A DNA stretch of 64,000 bases from Lentibacillus sediminis (GTDB lineage: Bacteria; Bacillota; Bacilli; Bacillales; Amphibacillaceae): positions 62,001-126,000 of the forward strand of contig NZ_NIXK01000008.1 of NCBI RefSeq assembly GCF_002763455.1. Direction: 5' to 3'. The notes under the pieces are model-generated. The model was not told the DNA's origin and made no database searches. It saw nothing but the letters and a program-made list of their open reading frames with translations. The translations under genes and the position numbers were made by a program. Of this stretch, positions 31,281-39,653 are shown one piece after another. Position 1 is the first letter of the stretch, and each line of letters starts with the position of its first letter.

Positions 31281-32772
31281 TATCTTTTTGCTTCGCCGCT
31301 TCCTTCTTCAGCTTAGCTTTATCAATTTTTCCGACTGGAGTTTTCGGCAATTCATCGACAAGGTAAAACTGCTTTGGAACCTTATAGCGGGTCAGTTTCT
31401 GTTTGCAGTAGGTTTCCAGTTCCGCTACGCTCAGCTCGGTTTTCAATACGACAAATGCGGTGACGACTTCTCCCCACTTATCATCCTCGAGCCCTATTAC
31501 TGCAACTTCGTCCACTGCCTCATGTGCCTCCAGCCAGTTTTCCACTTCCAATGGATAAACATTCTCCCCGCCGGTGATGATCATATCCTTCTTCCTGCCA
31601 ACGATGTAAACAAAGCCTTCTGCATCACTTCTGGCCAAGTCGCCTGTGTGAATCCAGCCGTCACGAATAGTGTCCGCTGTCTGATCCGGTTTGTTCCAGT
31701 AGAATTCAAAGGAATGGTTTCCCCGCAGCAATAATTCACCTACTTCCTCTGCAGCTGCCTGAACTCCGTCATCGGTTACAATCCGGATATCATTGAACAG
31801 CATCGGCTTTCCGACAGATCCTGGTTTTTGCATTACATCCTTCGATTCAATGTAAAAATTATTCGGCCCCGCTTCGGTAAGTCCGTATCCTTCTTTAAAC
31901 GCCAGCCCTTTCTTGGCAAACGCTTCATAAATGGGATTCGGGCAAGGCGCCCCGCCGGAGACAAACACTTTCATATCCGGGAAACTGGATCGCTGAAAGA
32001 CTTTAGTCTGAATAATCATATGGTACATCGTTGGTACAAAAAGAACGACCGTGCATCTATATTTCAGCAAATCCTCTACTGCCTGTTTCGGGTCAAACTC
32101 CGAGGCAAGCACGATTTTCCCGCCCACCAGAAGAAGCGGCAGGCAATAAACATTGAGCCCGCCTGTATGAAACATCGGCATGCAGGTGAGCGTCGTATCT
32201 TCCTTGCTCAGACTCCAGGTGATCACCGTATTCATCGCATTCCACAGGATGGAACGATGGGACAGCACCACACCTTTTGGCCGGCCGGTTGTCCCTCCGG
32301 TATAGATCATGGCAAGAGGGTCAGTTTCCTTTAATTCCGTATGAAACGCGGCCGGTTCAGCCGACAGCAGGTCCAAATAATTGCTGTCAGGAATCAACTG
32401 CACTTCTGCTTCTGTCTTACGAGACGGGAGTTTTTCCAGATACTGTGGTTCCACTCCGATAAGCACTGGCGCGGCATCATCCAAAATGTAAGTCAGTTCC
32501 GCCTCAGCCAGGCGCCAGTTTAGCGGCACAAAAATCGCGCCTGTTTTCATACAGGCAAAAAAGAAGTCAAAATAACTGATATGATTGGAAGCTAAAATCG
32601 CTACACGATCGCCTTTTTGTATACCATTACTCTTAAAATACTGCGCTAATCTTTCTGCACGCTCCCGCAGTTGCTGATAGCTCCATGATTGATCTGTCCT
32701 GGCCTCAATTACAGCTGTCTCTGTCGGTGTCAAACGCGCGCGGCTTTCAAACCAGTTGATGTCCCCTTGCAT
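31267..32772 (-). CDS. Acyl-CoA synthetase (AMP-forming), class I adenylate ligase
   Basis: A 501-residue ANL-superfamily enzyme activating a carboxylic acid to its CoA thioester. Motifs: P-loop MIYTGGTTGRPKGVVLSHR, A5 EGYGLTEAGPN, A7 GWIHTGDLARSDAEGFVYI, A8 GRKKDMIITGGENVYPLEVE, and the catalytic Lys in KTPVGKIDKAKL. Substrate length cannot be read. ATG 32772 is used (AAGGAG 8 bp upstream); GTG 32781 sits on the ribosome site. It has its own predicted SARP-type promoter at 32808-32840 and belongs to the cluster that continues to the regulator at 41223-44480. Confidence 0.92.
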   Translation of the reverse strand: MQGDINWFESRARLTPTETAVIEARTDQSWSYQQLRERAERLAQYFKSNGIQKGDRVAILASNHISYFDFFFACMKTGAIFVPLNWRLAEAELTYILDDAAPVLIGVEPQYLEKLPSRKTEAEVQLIPDSNYLDLLSAEPAAFHTELKETDPLAMIYTGGTTGRPKGVVLSHRSILWNAMNTVITWSLSKEDTTLTCMPMFHTGGLNVYCLPLLLVGGKIVLASEFDPKQAVEDLLKYRCTVVLFVPTMYHMIIQTKVFQRSSFPDMKVFVSGGAPCPNPIYEAFAKKGLAFKEGYGLTEAGPNNFYIESKDVMQKPGSVGKPMLFNDIRIVTDDGVQAAAEEVGELLLRGNHSFEFYWNKPDQTADTIRDGWIHTGDLARSDAEGFVYIVGRKKDMIITGGENVYPLEVENWLEAHEAVDEVAVIGLEDDKWGEVVTAFVVLKTELSVAELETYCKQKLTRYKVPKQFYLVDELPKTPVGKIDKAKLKKEAAKQKDSTIS

Positions 32773-32807
32773 TCCTCCCACTCCTTTTCCTGCCAGTTGC
32801 TTTTATA

Positions 32808-32840
32808 AGTGTAGAGGAGGATAGTTACATCGCAGTTACA
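32808..32840 (-). promoter_or_regulatory. SARP-type activated promoter of the acyl-CoA ligase gene
   Basis: Read leftward: TGTAACT, GCGA, TGTAACT (32823-32840), 9 bp, then TACACT as -10 (32808-32813). There is no normal -35. Heptamer direct repeats with 11-bp period just upstream of the -10 are the known binding pattern of SARP activators. The same heptamer, spacing and -10 distance occur before livJ. Confidence 0.7.
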
Positions 32841-32855
32841 GATTCTATGAACAGA

Positions 32856-32894
32856 ACAACCGGTCTTTCCCTTTTCACAGGAAAGACCGGTTGT
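32856..32894. terminator. Strong hairpin between the FabG-like gene and the ligase promoter
   Basis: A 15-bp perfect stem ACAACCGGTCTTTCC / GGAAAGACCGGTTGT with a 9-base loop, starting 4 bp beyond the fabG-like stop. The T-tract is weak in either direction. It may end the hydrolase-fabG transcript or protect its 3' end, and it isolates the ligase promoter. Confidence 0.65.
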
Positions 32895-32897
32895 CCA

Positions 32898-33641
32898 TCA
32901 CATCATAATCCCGCCATCCACATGAAGCACATGACCATTAACATAGGCTGCTTCATCGGAAGCCAGAAATAAATAGGCATTTGCGATGTCTTCCGGCTTG
33001 CCCAATCGTCTCATCGGTACCTGTGCTTTCATCCGCTCAATTACCTTATCCGGAACATTTTCCACCATCTGCGTTTCGGTAAAGCCCGGAACGACAGCAT
33101 TGACATTAATGCCTTTTGATGCCAATTCCTTTGCCCAGGTTTTCGTCATTCCGATGATGCCGGCTTTAGCTGCGGCATAATTTGTCTGACCGATGTTTCC
33201 ATAGATTCCCGTTACGGACGAGGTGCTGACGATCTTGCCACTGCCCGCTTCCAGCATCGATGGCAGCACTCCCTGTGTACAATGGAAGACACCGGTCAGA
33301 TTCACATCGATCACCTGCTGAAATTGCTCGGTAGTCATCTTGGCAAGCATCGCGTCCCGGGTGATGCCTGCATTATTGATAAGGATGTCAATTTTCCCGA
33401 ATGCCTCCACCACTTTCTCTGCCATAGCCTGTACACTGTCCTTGTCCGCAACATCCACCTGAATAAAGCGGCAGGACAGCCCTTCTCCGGCCAGTTCCCT
33501 CTCTCTGGCAGCTCCCGTTTCCGCATCAAAATCAGCAATCACAACATGGGCTCCCTCTTTTGCGAAAGTCCGGGCAGCCTGTAAGCCAATTCCATTCGCC
33601 CCACCAGTTATAATTGCCACCTTATCCTGTAATCGACTCAT
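32898..33641 (-). CDS. FabG-like 3-oxoacyl-(ACP/CoA) reductase
   Basis: A 247-residue classical SDR. TGGANGIG cofactor loop, NNAG, Ser in STSSVTG, catalytic Tyr-Lys in YAAAK, and the C-terminal MRRLGKPEDIANAYLFLASD and GHVLHVDGG typical of FabG/PhaB. The acidic DFDAET after the second strand favours NAD(H). In this non-fatty-acid-synthesis cluster it more likely acts on a 3-hydroxyacyl- or 3-oxoacyl-CoA. Its ATG directly adjoins the hydrolase stop. Confidence 0.9.
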   Translation of the reverse strand: MSRLQDKVAIITGGANGIGLQAARTFAKEGAHVVIADFDAETGAARERELAGEGLSCRFIQVDVADKDSVQAMAEKVVEAFGKIDILINNAGITRDAMLAKMTTEQFQQVIDVNLTGVFHCTQGVLPSMLEAGSGKIVSTSSVTGIYGNIGQTNYAAAKAGIIGMTKTWAKELASKGINVNAVVPGFTETQMVENVPDKVIERMKAQVPMRRLGKPEDIANAYLFLASDEAAYVNGHVLHVDGGIMM

Positions 33642-34556
33642 CTATAAAGCTCCTTTACTGGTTTTCTCACTTGTGAAAAATTCCTCCATGACCGCAAGCA
33701 GCTGATCGAGATCATCGACAAGCGGAGAGTGTCCGCAGCCCTTCAGCTCCCTGTATTCGGCTTTTTCACCGTAGTCTTCCCGCAGTTCCTCGGTCATCTG
33801 TTTTGTTACCACCAGATCATGCTCTCCCCACACAATCATCACCGGTATATCAATTCGGTCGATTAGACCATTGCCCGCGGTAAGTCCGTTGTGCTGGTGA
33901 CTGATGTTAAAAATATTCAGCGCCTGATAGCATTCCGCAAGATTCCGCTGGGTGGTCATGTCTTTTAAATACTTCCGATACCTTTTCTCCTCCGGCTGAC
34001 GCTGGGTGTAGATTGCCATATTCCACATTTGCCTGAGAAAATCATAGTTGTGTGTATCGTAAGCCGTCTGCACCGTTTTCCGCTTTTCATCCTCAAACAT
34101 TTCCGCCAGCGTCTCAATTCGGTTGTCAAGATCTGGTCCATCCACGCCAAGCGGGTAATAGGCATACCCTCTTGAGGAGCCCGACGCAAGCAAAAACAGT
34201 TTCGTGCAATAATCTGGGTAATCGGCGCAGAACTGCTGACAGACCGTGCCTCCAAGCGACCAGCCAGCCATCGCAAAACAGTTAAGCCCCAACGCGTCAA
34301 CAAACAGTTTTACATCATCGGAAAAATCCTTGATTTCAGTGATCGGATGATGATAGCTGGATTCCCCAAACCCGCGCAAATCGATGGCATATACTTTGTA
34401 TTCTGCCGCAAGATTTTCCAGCACCAGATCCCAGTGGACCGAGGAAGTCATATTTCCATGCACCAGTAAAAGCGGGTGCTCTCCTCCCTCCCGTTCCCGG
34501 TAAGCAATTTCTTCCCCATTGGATAATGCAGCCTTTCTCAATTTCACATTGTCCAT
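33642..34556 (-). CDS. Alpha/beta-fold hydrolase
   Basis: A 304-residue hydrolase. Oxyanion region LLVHGNMTSS, nucleophile elbow GWSLGG, catalytic Asp in WGEHDLVV and His in GCGHSPLVDD. The frame remains open for 90 codons further into a dispersed repeat, but ATG 34556 has AGGAGG 8 bp upstream. It might hydrolyse a thioester, ester or C-C bond of the cluster's substrate. It begins the hydrolase-fabG transcript; no SARP repeat is seen in its upstream region. Confidence 0.87.
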   Translation of the reverse strand: MDNVKLRKAALSNGEEIAYREREGGEHPLLLVHGNMTSSVHWDLVLENLAAEYKVYAIDLRGFGESSYHHPITEIKDFSDDVKLFVDALGLNCFAMAGWSLGGTVCQQFCADYPDYCTKLFLLASGSSRGYAYYPLGVDGPDLDNRIETLAEMFEDEKRKTVQTAYDTHNYDFLRQMWNMAIYTQRQPEEKRYRKYLKDMTTQRNLAECYQALNIFNISHQHNGLTAGNGLIDRIDIPVMIVWGEHDLVVTKQMTEELREDYGEKAEYRELKGCGHSPLVDDLDQLLAVMEEFFTSEKTSKGAL

Positions 34557-34634
34557 AGGTGATCCCTCCTTTTTAAAATAGGCGCTTTTCGTAAGTACTG
34601 TATTTCGCAGTTGATGGAAATTGTGACCTAGTCT

Positions 34635-34754
34635 GCCGCTGCGGAAATACCCCTCGCTTTCCGCGGGAAGCTGCCGAGCCTCCTCGCGCTGTCGCGCTGC
34701 GGGGTCTCGCCTATGCTTTTCATCCCGCAGGAGTCTCGGGGTGTTTCCTCCGCT
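34635..34754 (-). repeat. 120-bp dispersed palindromic repeat, copy 2 (inverted)
   Basis: Begins GCCGCTGCGGAAATACCCC and ends GGTGTTTCCTCCGCT, in reverse orientation to the copies at 1084-1206 and 34970-35090. The stretch from 34557 to 35202 holds this and the next copy; otherwise I see no gene in it. Confidence 0.8.
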
Positions 34755-34969
34755 AACGGTGTGTTTTTTAAAAGCAACCAATAGTTTCCCACTCTGTTGG
34801 TAGTGGTTGGGGCTGACGGCAGTCAACTCCTACGGGGAAGCACGAGTCTAAACCTGAGCAGGAAGCACTTTTAAACCGCGCTTGCGGGAAGCTACTGCCT
34901 GCAGCAGAAATCAACTATCAAGAGTGGTGGCTGATTTAAACAGCAGTAGAGTCAAAAAACACATCAGTC

Positions 34970-35090
34970 AGCGGAGGAAATATACGAAGACTCCTGCGGG
35001 AGGAATGGCCTCGGTGAGACCCCGCTGTGCGACAGCACAAGGGGGCTCACCAGCCACCCGCGGAAAGCGTAGTATATTTCCGCAGCGGCG
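34970..35090 (+). repeat. 120-bp dispersed palindromic repeat, copy 3
   Basis: Begins AGCGGAGGAAATATACGAAG and ends AGTATATTTCCGCAGCGGCG; close to copy 1. With copy 2 it forms a large inverted pair 215 bp apart. Confidence 0.85.
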
Positions 35091-35202
35091 ATCATGAAAC
35101 CCACTGATTTACGTAACAGTTTATAGAAATTCAGATCAAAGCAACATTCTAGCCTAAAAAATACAACATCAAAAAATTTAAGCGTAATGAATATCACTTT
35201 CA

Positions 35203-36225
35203 TCAACGGCCACCTCCTGCTCCTCCCCAGCGAATGACATTGGCGCCCCATGCATAGCCAATTCCTGCTGAAACAAGGACGACAATATCTCCATCCTTTA
35301 ACTTGCCTTGCTGCTGAGCGAGTTCCAGTGACAAAATCTGATCCATCTGACCGATATGGCCGTAATTTTCCAGATAAATAGATTTCTCCTGATCGACCCC
35401 GAGCTTCTCCAGCACATAGCTGTGTGCCGTGCGTTTCATGTGCAGCATTGCAACATAATCAATATCTTCCTTGGTGCAGCCGCTTTTTTCCAGCGCTTTT
35501 TCCACACAGGCGACAAAATTATCCATTGATTTCTGATCCAGCCGCTCTTTCATCCCCTCTGGATCAAGCACATCAAGCTGATAAAGTCCTTCTTCCAAAG
35601 CTTCTGCCGTCAGAGGCGTTTTCGTCCCGCCGCCAGGCACGACGACATCTTCGGAAAAAGCGCCATCGGTAATCAGATGAGTGCCCAAAAGCTGATTGGC
35701 GGTATGCCCTTTTTGCAGGATAACCGCTGCACCGCCTGCTCCCAGGTTGAACATGAAACGGGTGCGGGGATTTTGATAATTGATAAAATCCACATTTCGG
35801 TACCCTCCGGCCAAAAGCACCGTACCCACTGTCTCATCCGCTGTCATGATATCTTTTGCCAGCTTCAGGGCCATAATTGTCGTGCCGCAGCGCAATGCTG
35901 TGTCAAACGCCCAGGCATTTCTTGCGCCTATTTCATACTGCAGCTTAATCCCCGCTGTCCAGAGCGGATATTCCTTATGCTCTTCACCGATGTAAATCAC
36001 GAGATCGATCGTTTCCGGATCCATTGCGGCTTTTTCAATCGCTGTTTTGGCAGCACGGATGCCCATCTCTCCTGTATGGTCTTCCTCACCAGGCACCGGT
36101 TTTTCTCTTATTCCCATCTTATATTCGACAACCTCCAAAGGAAGTCCTGCTTCTTCAGCAATTTCTCTGGATGTCATCCGTTTTTCCGGCAGATAAACCC
36201 CGGTGCTCACGATGCCGATGTCCAT
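35203..36225 (-). CDS. KASIII (FabH)-like condensing enzyme
   Basis: A 340-residue thiolase-fold protein. Nucleophile Cys113 in AFDTALRCGTT, His262 in MLHMKRTAH, and the third catalytic position reads YGH (His290) where FabH has Asn in YGN/HGN. GAGGAAVIL and AGIGYAWGANVIRW are the usual structural glycine motifs. This places it outside housekeeping FabH; related enzymes condense or transfer acyl groups in specialised pathways. ATG 36225 has GGAGGG 7 bp upstream. It is the last gene of livJ-G-F-H-M-KASIII, 18 bp after livM. Confidence 0.85.
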   Translation of the reverse strand: MDIGIVSTGVYLPEKRMTSREIAEEAGLPLEVVEYKMGIREKPVPGEEDHTGEMGIRAAKTAIEKAAMDPETIDLVIYIGEEHKEYPLWTAGIKLQYEIGARNAWAFDTALRCGTTIMALKLAKDIMTADETVGTVLLAGGYRNVDFINYQNPRTRFMFNLGAGGAAVILQKGHTANQLLGTHLITDGAFSEDVVVPGGGTKTPLTAEALEEGLYQLDVLDPEGMKERLDQKSMDNFVACVEKALEKSGCTKEDIDYVAMLHMKRTAHSYVLEKLGVDQEKSIYLENYGHIGQMDQILSLELAQQQGKLKDGDIVVLVSAGIGYAWGANVIRWGGAGGGR

Positions 36226-36243
36226 CCTTCAACCCTCCTATGA

Positions 36244-37230
36244 TCATTTTTTTATTGAACGCGCCTGAACGGCTGTACGTTTGGCCATCTTTTTTCGGAT
36301 GGTGCCAACGATCCCAAGCGGGAAAAAGATGACAACAAGGATATAAACCGTTCCATAAAGAATGATCCAGCGTTCAAATATCCAGTGCACATCCGACAAG
36401 CCGGACAGCCAGTGATGTGCCAGTTCGACCAGACCGGCTCCAAGAATCGGCCCTACCAGGGTTCCGACCCCACCGATGATGGTCATCAGGAGCACATCAA
36501 TCGTTATATCGGTCGCAAAAACACTTGTATCCACAAATCGGAGGGAGAGCATGTAAAGCACCCCGGCAAAGCTTGCCACCACACCGGAAACTACACTGGC
36601 AATCACCTTGTAATGCAGCACATTATACCCGAGCGATTCTGTTCGCTCCTCATTCTCCCGGATGGTCATCAAAACTTTTCCAAAAGGCGAATTGGTAAAC
36701 CGCCGAAGTCCGAAAAAAATGAGGATGAGTGATATCAAACTCAGCGTATATAAGGATTCGGAAGTACTTAGCAAATCCGGCACCCGAAAGGTAAATCCGT
36801 CAAACCCGCCAGTCAGCGGGCGCCATTTTTCCGCAACTACAAGAAATAAGCCGGCAAGACCCAGTGTGAGCATCGCGTAAAAATGGCTTTTCAGCCGGAG
36901 GGTCAGCATCCCGACAATGAAACTGACTATCGCCGCTAAAATCACCGCAACGGCAACTGCCAAGACGAGGGCACCAATCGAAGCATCGAGCCGATCCATA
37001 AAAATTGCAGTAGAATAGGCACCGATTCCAAAGAACATCACATGCCCAAAAGAAATAATTCCGGTATAGCCAAGCAGCAGGTCATAGCTCATTGCAAAGA
37101 TAGCAAAGATGAAAATTTGTATCATAATGAACTGCGCACTTCTTCCCGTCAAAATAAACGGAACAATAAACAAGGCGAGTGCAATGCCCAGATAGATCCA
37201 GGTTGTTTTATCGATATTGCCTAATCGCAT
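36244..37230 (-). CDS. livM: Branched-chain amino acid-type ABC permease, LivM
   Basis: A 328-residue inner-membrane subunit with about eight to ten hydrophobic segments. The LivM signature is clear: YDLLLGYTGIISFGHVMFFGIGAY near residue 50 and GGVGTLVGPILGAGLVE at the C-terminal side. It follows livH by 6 bp. This transporter family (HAAT) also moves amides, urea and aromatic or acyl carboxylates, so amino acid specificity is not implied. Confidence 0.9.
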   Translation of the reverse strand: MRLGNIDKTTWIYLGIALALFIVPFILTGRSAQFIMIQIFIFAIFAMSYDLLLGYTGIISFGHVMFFGIGAYSTAIFMDRLDASIGALVLAVAVAVILAAIVSFIVGMLTLRLKSHFYAMLTLGLAGLFLVVAEKWRPLTGGFDGFTFRVPDLLSTSESLYTLSLISLILIFFGLRRFTNSPFGKVLMTIRENEERTESLGYNVLHYKVIASVVSGVVASFAGVLYMLSLRFVDTSVFATDITIDVLLMTIIGGVGTLVGPILGAGLVELAHHWLSGLSDVHWIFERWIILYGTVYILVVIFFPLGIVGTIRKKMAKRTAVQARSIKK

Positions 37231-37236
37231 GCTTCC

Positions 37237-38097
37237 TCACTCCTTTCCCCGAAACAAGCCCTGCGGCCGGAAGATGAGTACAATGACCATTAAGAGCATA
37301 TTGACCGCCAGTGAAAGAAACGGAACATAATAGGCCATGAATGCCTGCGCCAGACCAACCAGAATGGCGGCAAACAAGGAACCTTTAAAACTGCCCATCC
37401 CGCCGATCACCACAACAATGAAGGCCAGGATGGAAAATTCCAGTCCCATCTCCGCATAAATAACCCCCGAATACAGTGCATGAAGAATGCCGCTGAGCGC
37501 TGCCAGTGCCGCTCCTGCCATAAATACCAGCATGAACACCACCTGAATATTAATCCCGAGCGCCTGTACCATTTCCTTATTCATCACCCCTGCCCGAACA
37601 ACCAGACCGATCTTTGTACGTTTTAAAATGAACGAGATCACAATAAACACAAGCAGCCCGACAGCAATAATGAACAAGCGGTATTTGATTAAGACAATAT
37701 CTCCAATAAGGAAACTTCCATCCAGGTATTCAGGTGGCGCAACAGCAACCTGATCCGGTCCGTACACTACCTTGATCAATTCCTGCAGAACCAGCATCAA
37801 TCCAAGTGTAATCAGAATCTGCTGCATCGTATTTCCATAAACCGGCCGGATAATCAGCCGTTCCGTAATTAGCCCAAGCACCAGGCCGGTAAAAATCGCC
37901 GCTCCTATTCCAAGCAGCAGACTGCCACTGAGCTGATAAACCCAAACCCCGGTAAATGCCCCCCAGATAAACAGCCCGCCATGGGCAAAGTTCAAGACAT
38001 GCATCAGGCCGAAAATCAGTGTCAGTCCTGCAGCTAGGAGGAAGATCAGCATGCCTGTCGCGAGGCCATTAATAATAAGCGTAATGATTAAATCCAT
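37237..38097 (-). CDS. livH: Branched-chain amino acid-type ABC permease, LivH
   Basis: A 286-residue permease with about eight hydrophobic segments. Signature stretches ALTLIFGLMHVLNFAHGGL in the N-terminal part and IVVVIGGMGSFKGSLFAAIL near the C-terminus. ATG 38097 has GGAGG 8 bp upstream. It lies 15 bp after livF. Confidence 0.9.
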   Translation of the reverse strand: MDLIITLIINGLATGMLIFLLAAGLTLIFGLMHVLNFAHGGLFIWGAFTGVWVYQLSGSLLLGIGAAIFTGLVLGLITERLIIRPVYGNTMQQILITLGLMLVLQELIKVVYGPDQVAVAPPEYLDGSFLIGDIVLIKYRLFIIAVGLLVFIVISFILKRTKIGLVVRAGVMNKEMVQALGINIQVVFMLVFMAGAALAALSGILHALYSGVIYAEMGLEFSILAFIVVVIGGMGSFKGSLFAAILVGLAQAFMAYYVPFLSLAVNMLLMVIVLIFRPQGLFRGKE

Positions 38098-38112
38098 TCA
38101 GGAAACCTCCCC

Positions 38113-38820
38113 CTACGAAATGCCAAGATATTTTTTCATGACTGCTTTATCTTCCTGCAACTCTTCCATCCGGCCGCTGTGGACAGTCTGACCGTCATCA
38201 ATAATATAAAACTGATCCCCCACCTTGTTTGCCATGGCAAAGTTCTGTTCCACCAGAAGGATCGTCGCTTCCTCTTTCATCTGCTCAATCGTTTCTGTCA
38301 CTTTTTCCACCACAATTGGAGCCAGCCCTTTGCTTGGTTCATCAATCAAGAGCAGCTCATTTTCATTCAGGTAGGCCCTGGCAATGGACAGCATTTGTTT
38401 TTGCCCGCCACTCAGCTGTCCGCCGGGTTTTTTCCAGAATTTCTTAAGGTCCGGGAAGAGTTCCAGCACCCATTCCATTCGTTTCGTCGTTTCCTGGTTT
38501 TCTTTCTTCATAGCGACCCGGATATTCTCGCCAACCGTCAGTTCACCGAATATCCCCTGATCTTCAGGGACATAGCCAATCCCTTTACCGGCAATATGAT
38601 GTGGCGGCAGATTGCGGATTTCCTCCCCCTTAAAGGTGACGGAACCCTTATTTACTTGATTGAGCCCCATAATCGTCCGCAATGTCGTTGTTTTTCCTGC
38701 ACCATTTCTGCCAAGGAGGACAGTTACGCCGCCCTTTGGCACGGAAATAGAAACCTCATGCAGAATATGGTATTTTTCAATAAATGCTTCAACCTCTTGC
38801 AGCTTAAGTAGACTGTCCAT
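38113..38820 (-). CDS. livF: ABC transporter ATP-binding protein, LivF
   Basis: A 235-residue ATPase. Walker A GRNGAGKTT, Q-loop in YVPEDQGIF, signature LSGGQKQMLSIARAYL, Walker B LLLIDEPSKGLAP and H-loop LVEQN, which is the usual LivF form. ATG 38820 (GGGAGGGG upstream) overlaps the livG 3' end by 17 bp; a longer open frame to 38925 is a shadow of livG. Confidence 0.92.
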   Translation of the reverse strand: MDSLLKLQEVEAFIEKYHILHEVSISVPKGGVTVLLGRNGAGKTTTLRTIMGLNQVNKGSVTFKGEEIRNLPPHHIAGKGIGYVPEDQGIFGELTVGENIRVAMKKENQETTKRMEWVLELFPDLKKFWKKPGGQLSGGQKQMLSIARAYLNENELLLIDEPSKGLAPIVVEKVTETIEQMKEEATILLVEQNFAMANKVGDQFYIIDDGQTVHSGRMEELQEDKAVMKKYLGIS

Positions 38821-39568
38821 GAAAATCCCCTCCCAAATATGCGGATTGAACAGCTTCATTCTCGACAATTTCCTGTGGTGTCCCCTTTGCCAGCAGCTCT
38901 CCGTGATACAGCACGAGCACCTCATCCGACATGTCCATAATCATGTCCATTTTGTGCTCAATCAGCACGATCGTCCGGTCCTTTTGCTCCTTGATCTGTT
39001 TAAGCACCGCAATAATTGCCGGAACTTCCTCCAGCGACATTCCTGCCGTTGGTTCATCAAGCAGAAGAATTTCCGTATCCAGGGCAAGCAGCATAGCGAT
39101 TTCCAGTTTTCTTTTTTCTCCGTGTGCGAGATTTGCTGCCAGCATCTCCGCTTTATCTGTCAGGAAAACTTTCTCCAGAATTTCATAGGCTTTATCCAGG
39201 AATTTTTTATAATGCAGGAAATGGGCAGCCATCTGGTAACGGACTTTTGCCTCGGATTGCACAGCGACCCGCACATTTTCCAGTACTGTCAGGTTAGGAA
39301 AAACGTTGGTAATTTGAAAAGACCTGCCAATACCCATCCTTGTCCGTTCCATTGCCGACAGTCCAGTGATTTCGCTGCCTTTAAAATAAATGGAACCGCC
39401 GGTGGGAGATAATTGCCCGCTGAGCAGATTAAAAAAGGTGGTTTTCCCCGCCCCATTCGGTCCAATAATCGAGGTAAACTTCTTTTCGGGAATCTGGATG
39501 GAGACAGTATTCACCGCTACATGTCCGCCAAAGGTAATCGACAGCTCGTTTGTTTCTAAAATGGCCAC
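38804..39568 (-). CDS. livG: ABC transporter ATP-binding protein, LivG
   Basis: A 254-residue ATPase. Walker A GPNGAGKTT, LivG-type IGRSFQITNVFPNLTVLENV, Walker B ILLLDEPTAGMS and H-loop VLIEHKMD. The canonical LSGGQ is degenerate (LAHGEKRKLEIAMLLA), which is common in LivG. The ribosome site is weak. A stem-loop at 39611-39635 separates it from livJ. Confidence 0.92.
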   Translation of the reverse strand: MAILETNELSITFGGHVAVNTVSIQIPEKKFTSIIGPNGAGKTTFFNLLSGQLSPTGGSIYFKGSEITGLSAMERTRMGIGRSFQITNVFPNLTVLENVRVAVQSEAKVRYQMAAHFLHYKKFLDKAYEILEKVFLTDKAEMLAANLAHGEKRKLEIAMLLALDTEILLLDEPTAGMSLEEVPAIIAVLKQIKEQKDRTIVLIEHKMDMIMDMSDEVLVLYHGELLAKGTPQEIVENEAVQSAYLGGDFHGQST

Positions 39569-39610
39569 TTCTGTCTACGCTCCCTTTCCTTTGCCTAAGA
39601 TTAATGACAA

Positions 39611-39635
39611 GCCCTCGCCGGAAACAGGCAAGGGC
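39611..39635 (-). terminator. Leaky terminator or mRNA-stabilising hairpin between livJ and livG
   Basis: Read leftward: GCCCTTGCC, loop TGTTTCC, GGCGAGGGC, then TTGTC. There is no T-run, so partial read-through is expected. This position often sets a high ratio of binding protein to membrane subunits. Confidence 0.6.
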
Positions 39636-39653
39636 ATTGTCCGCACACCTTTA

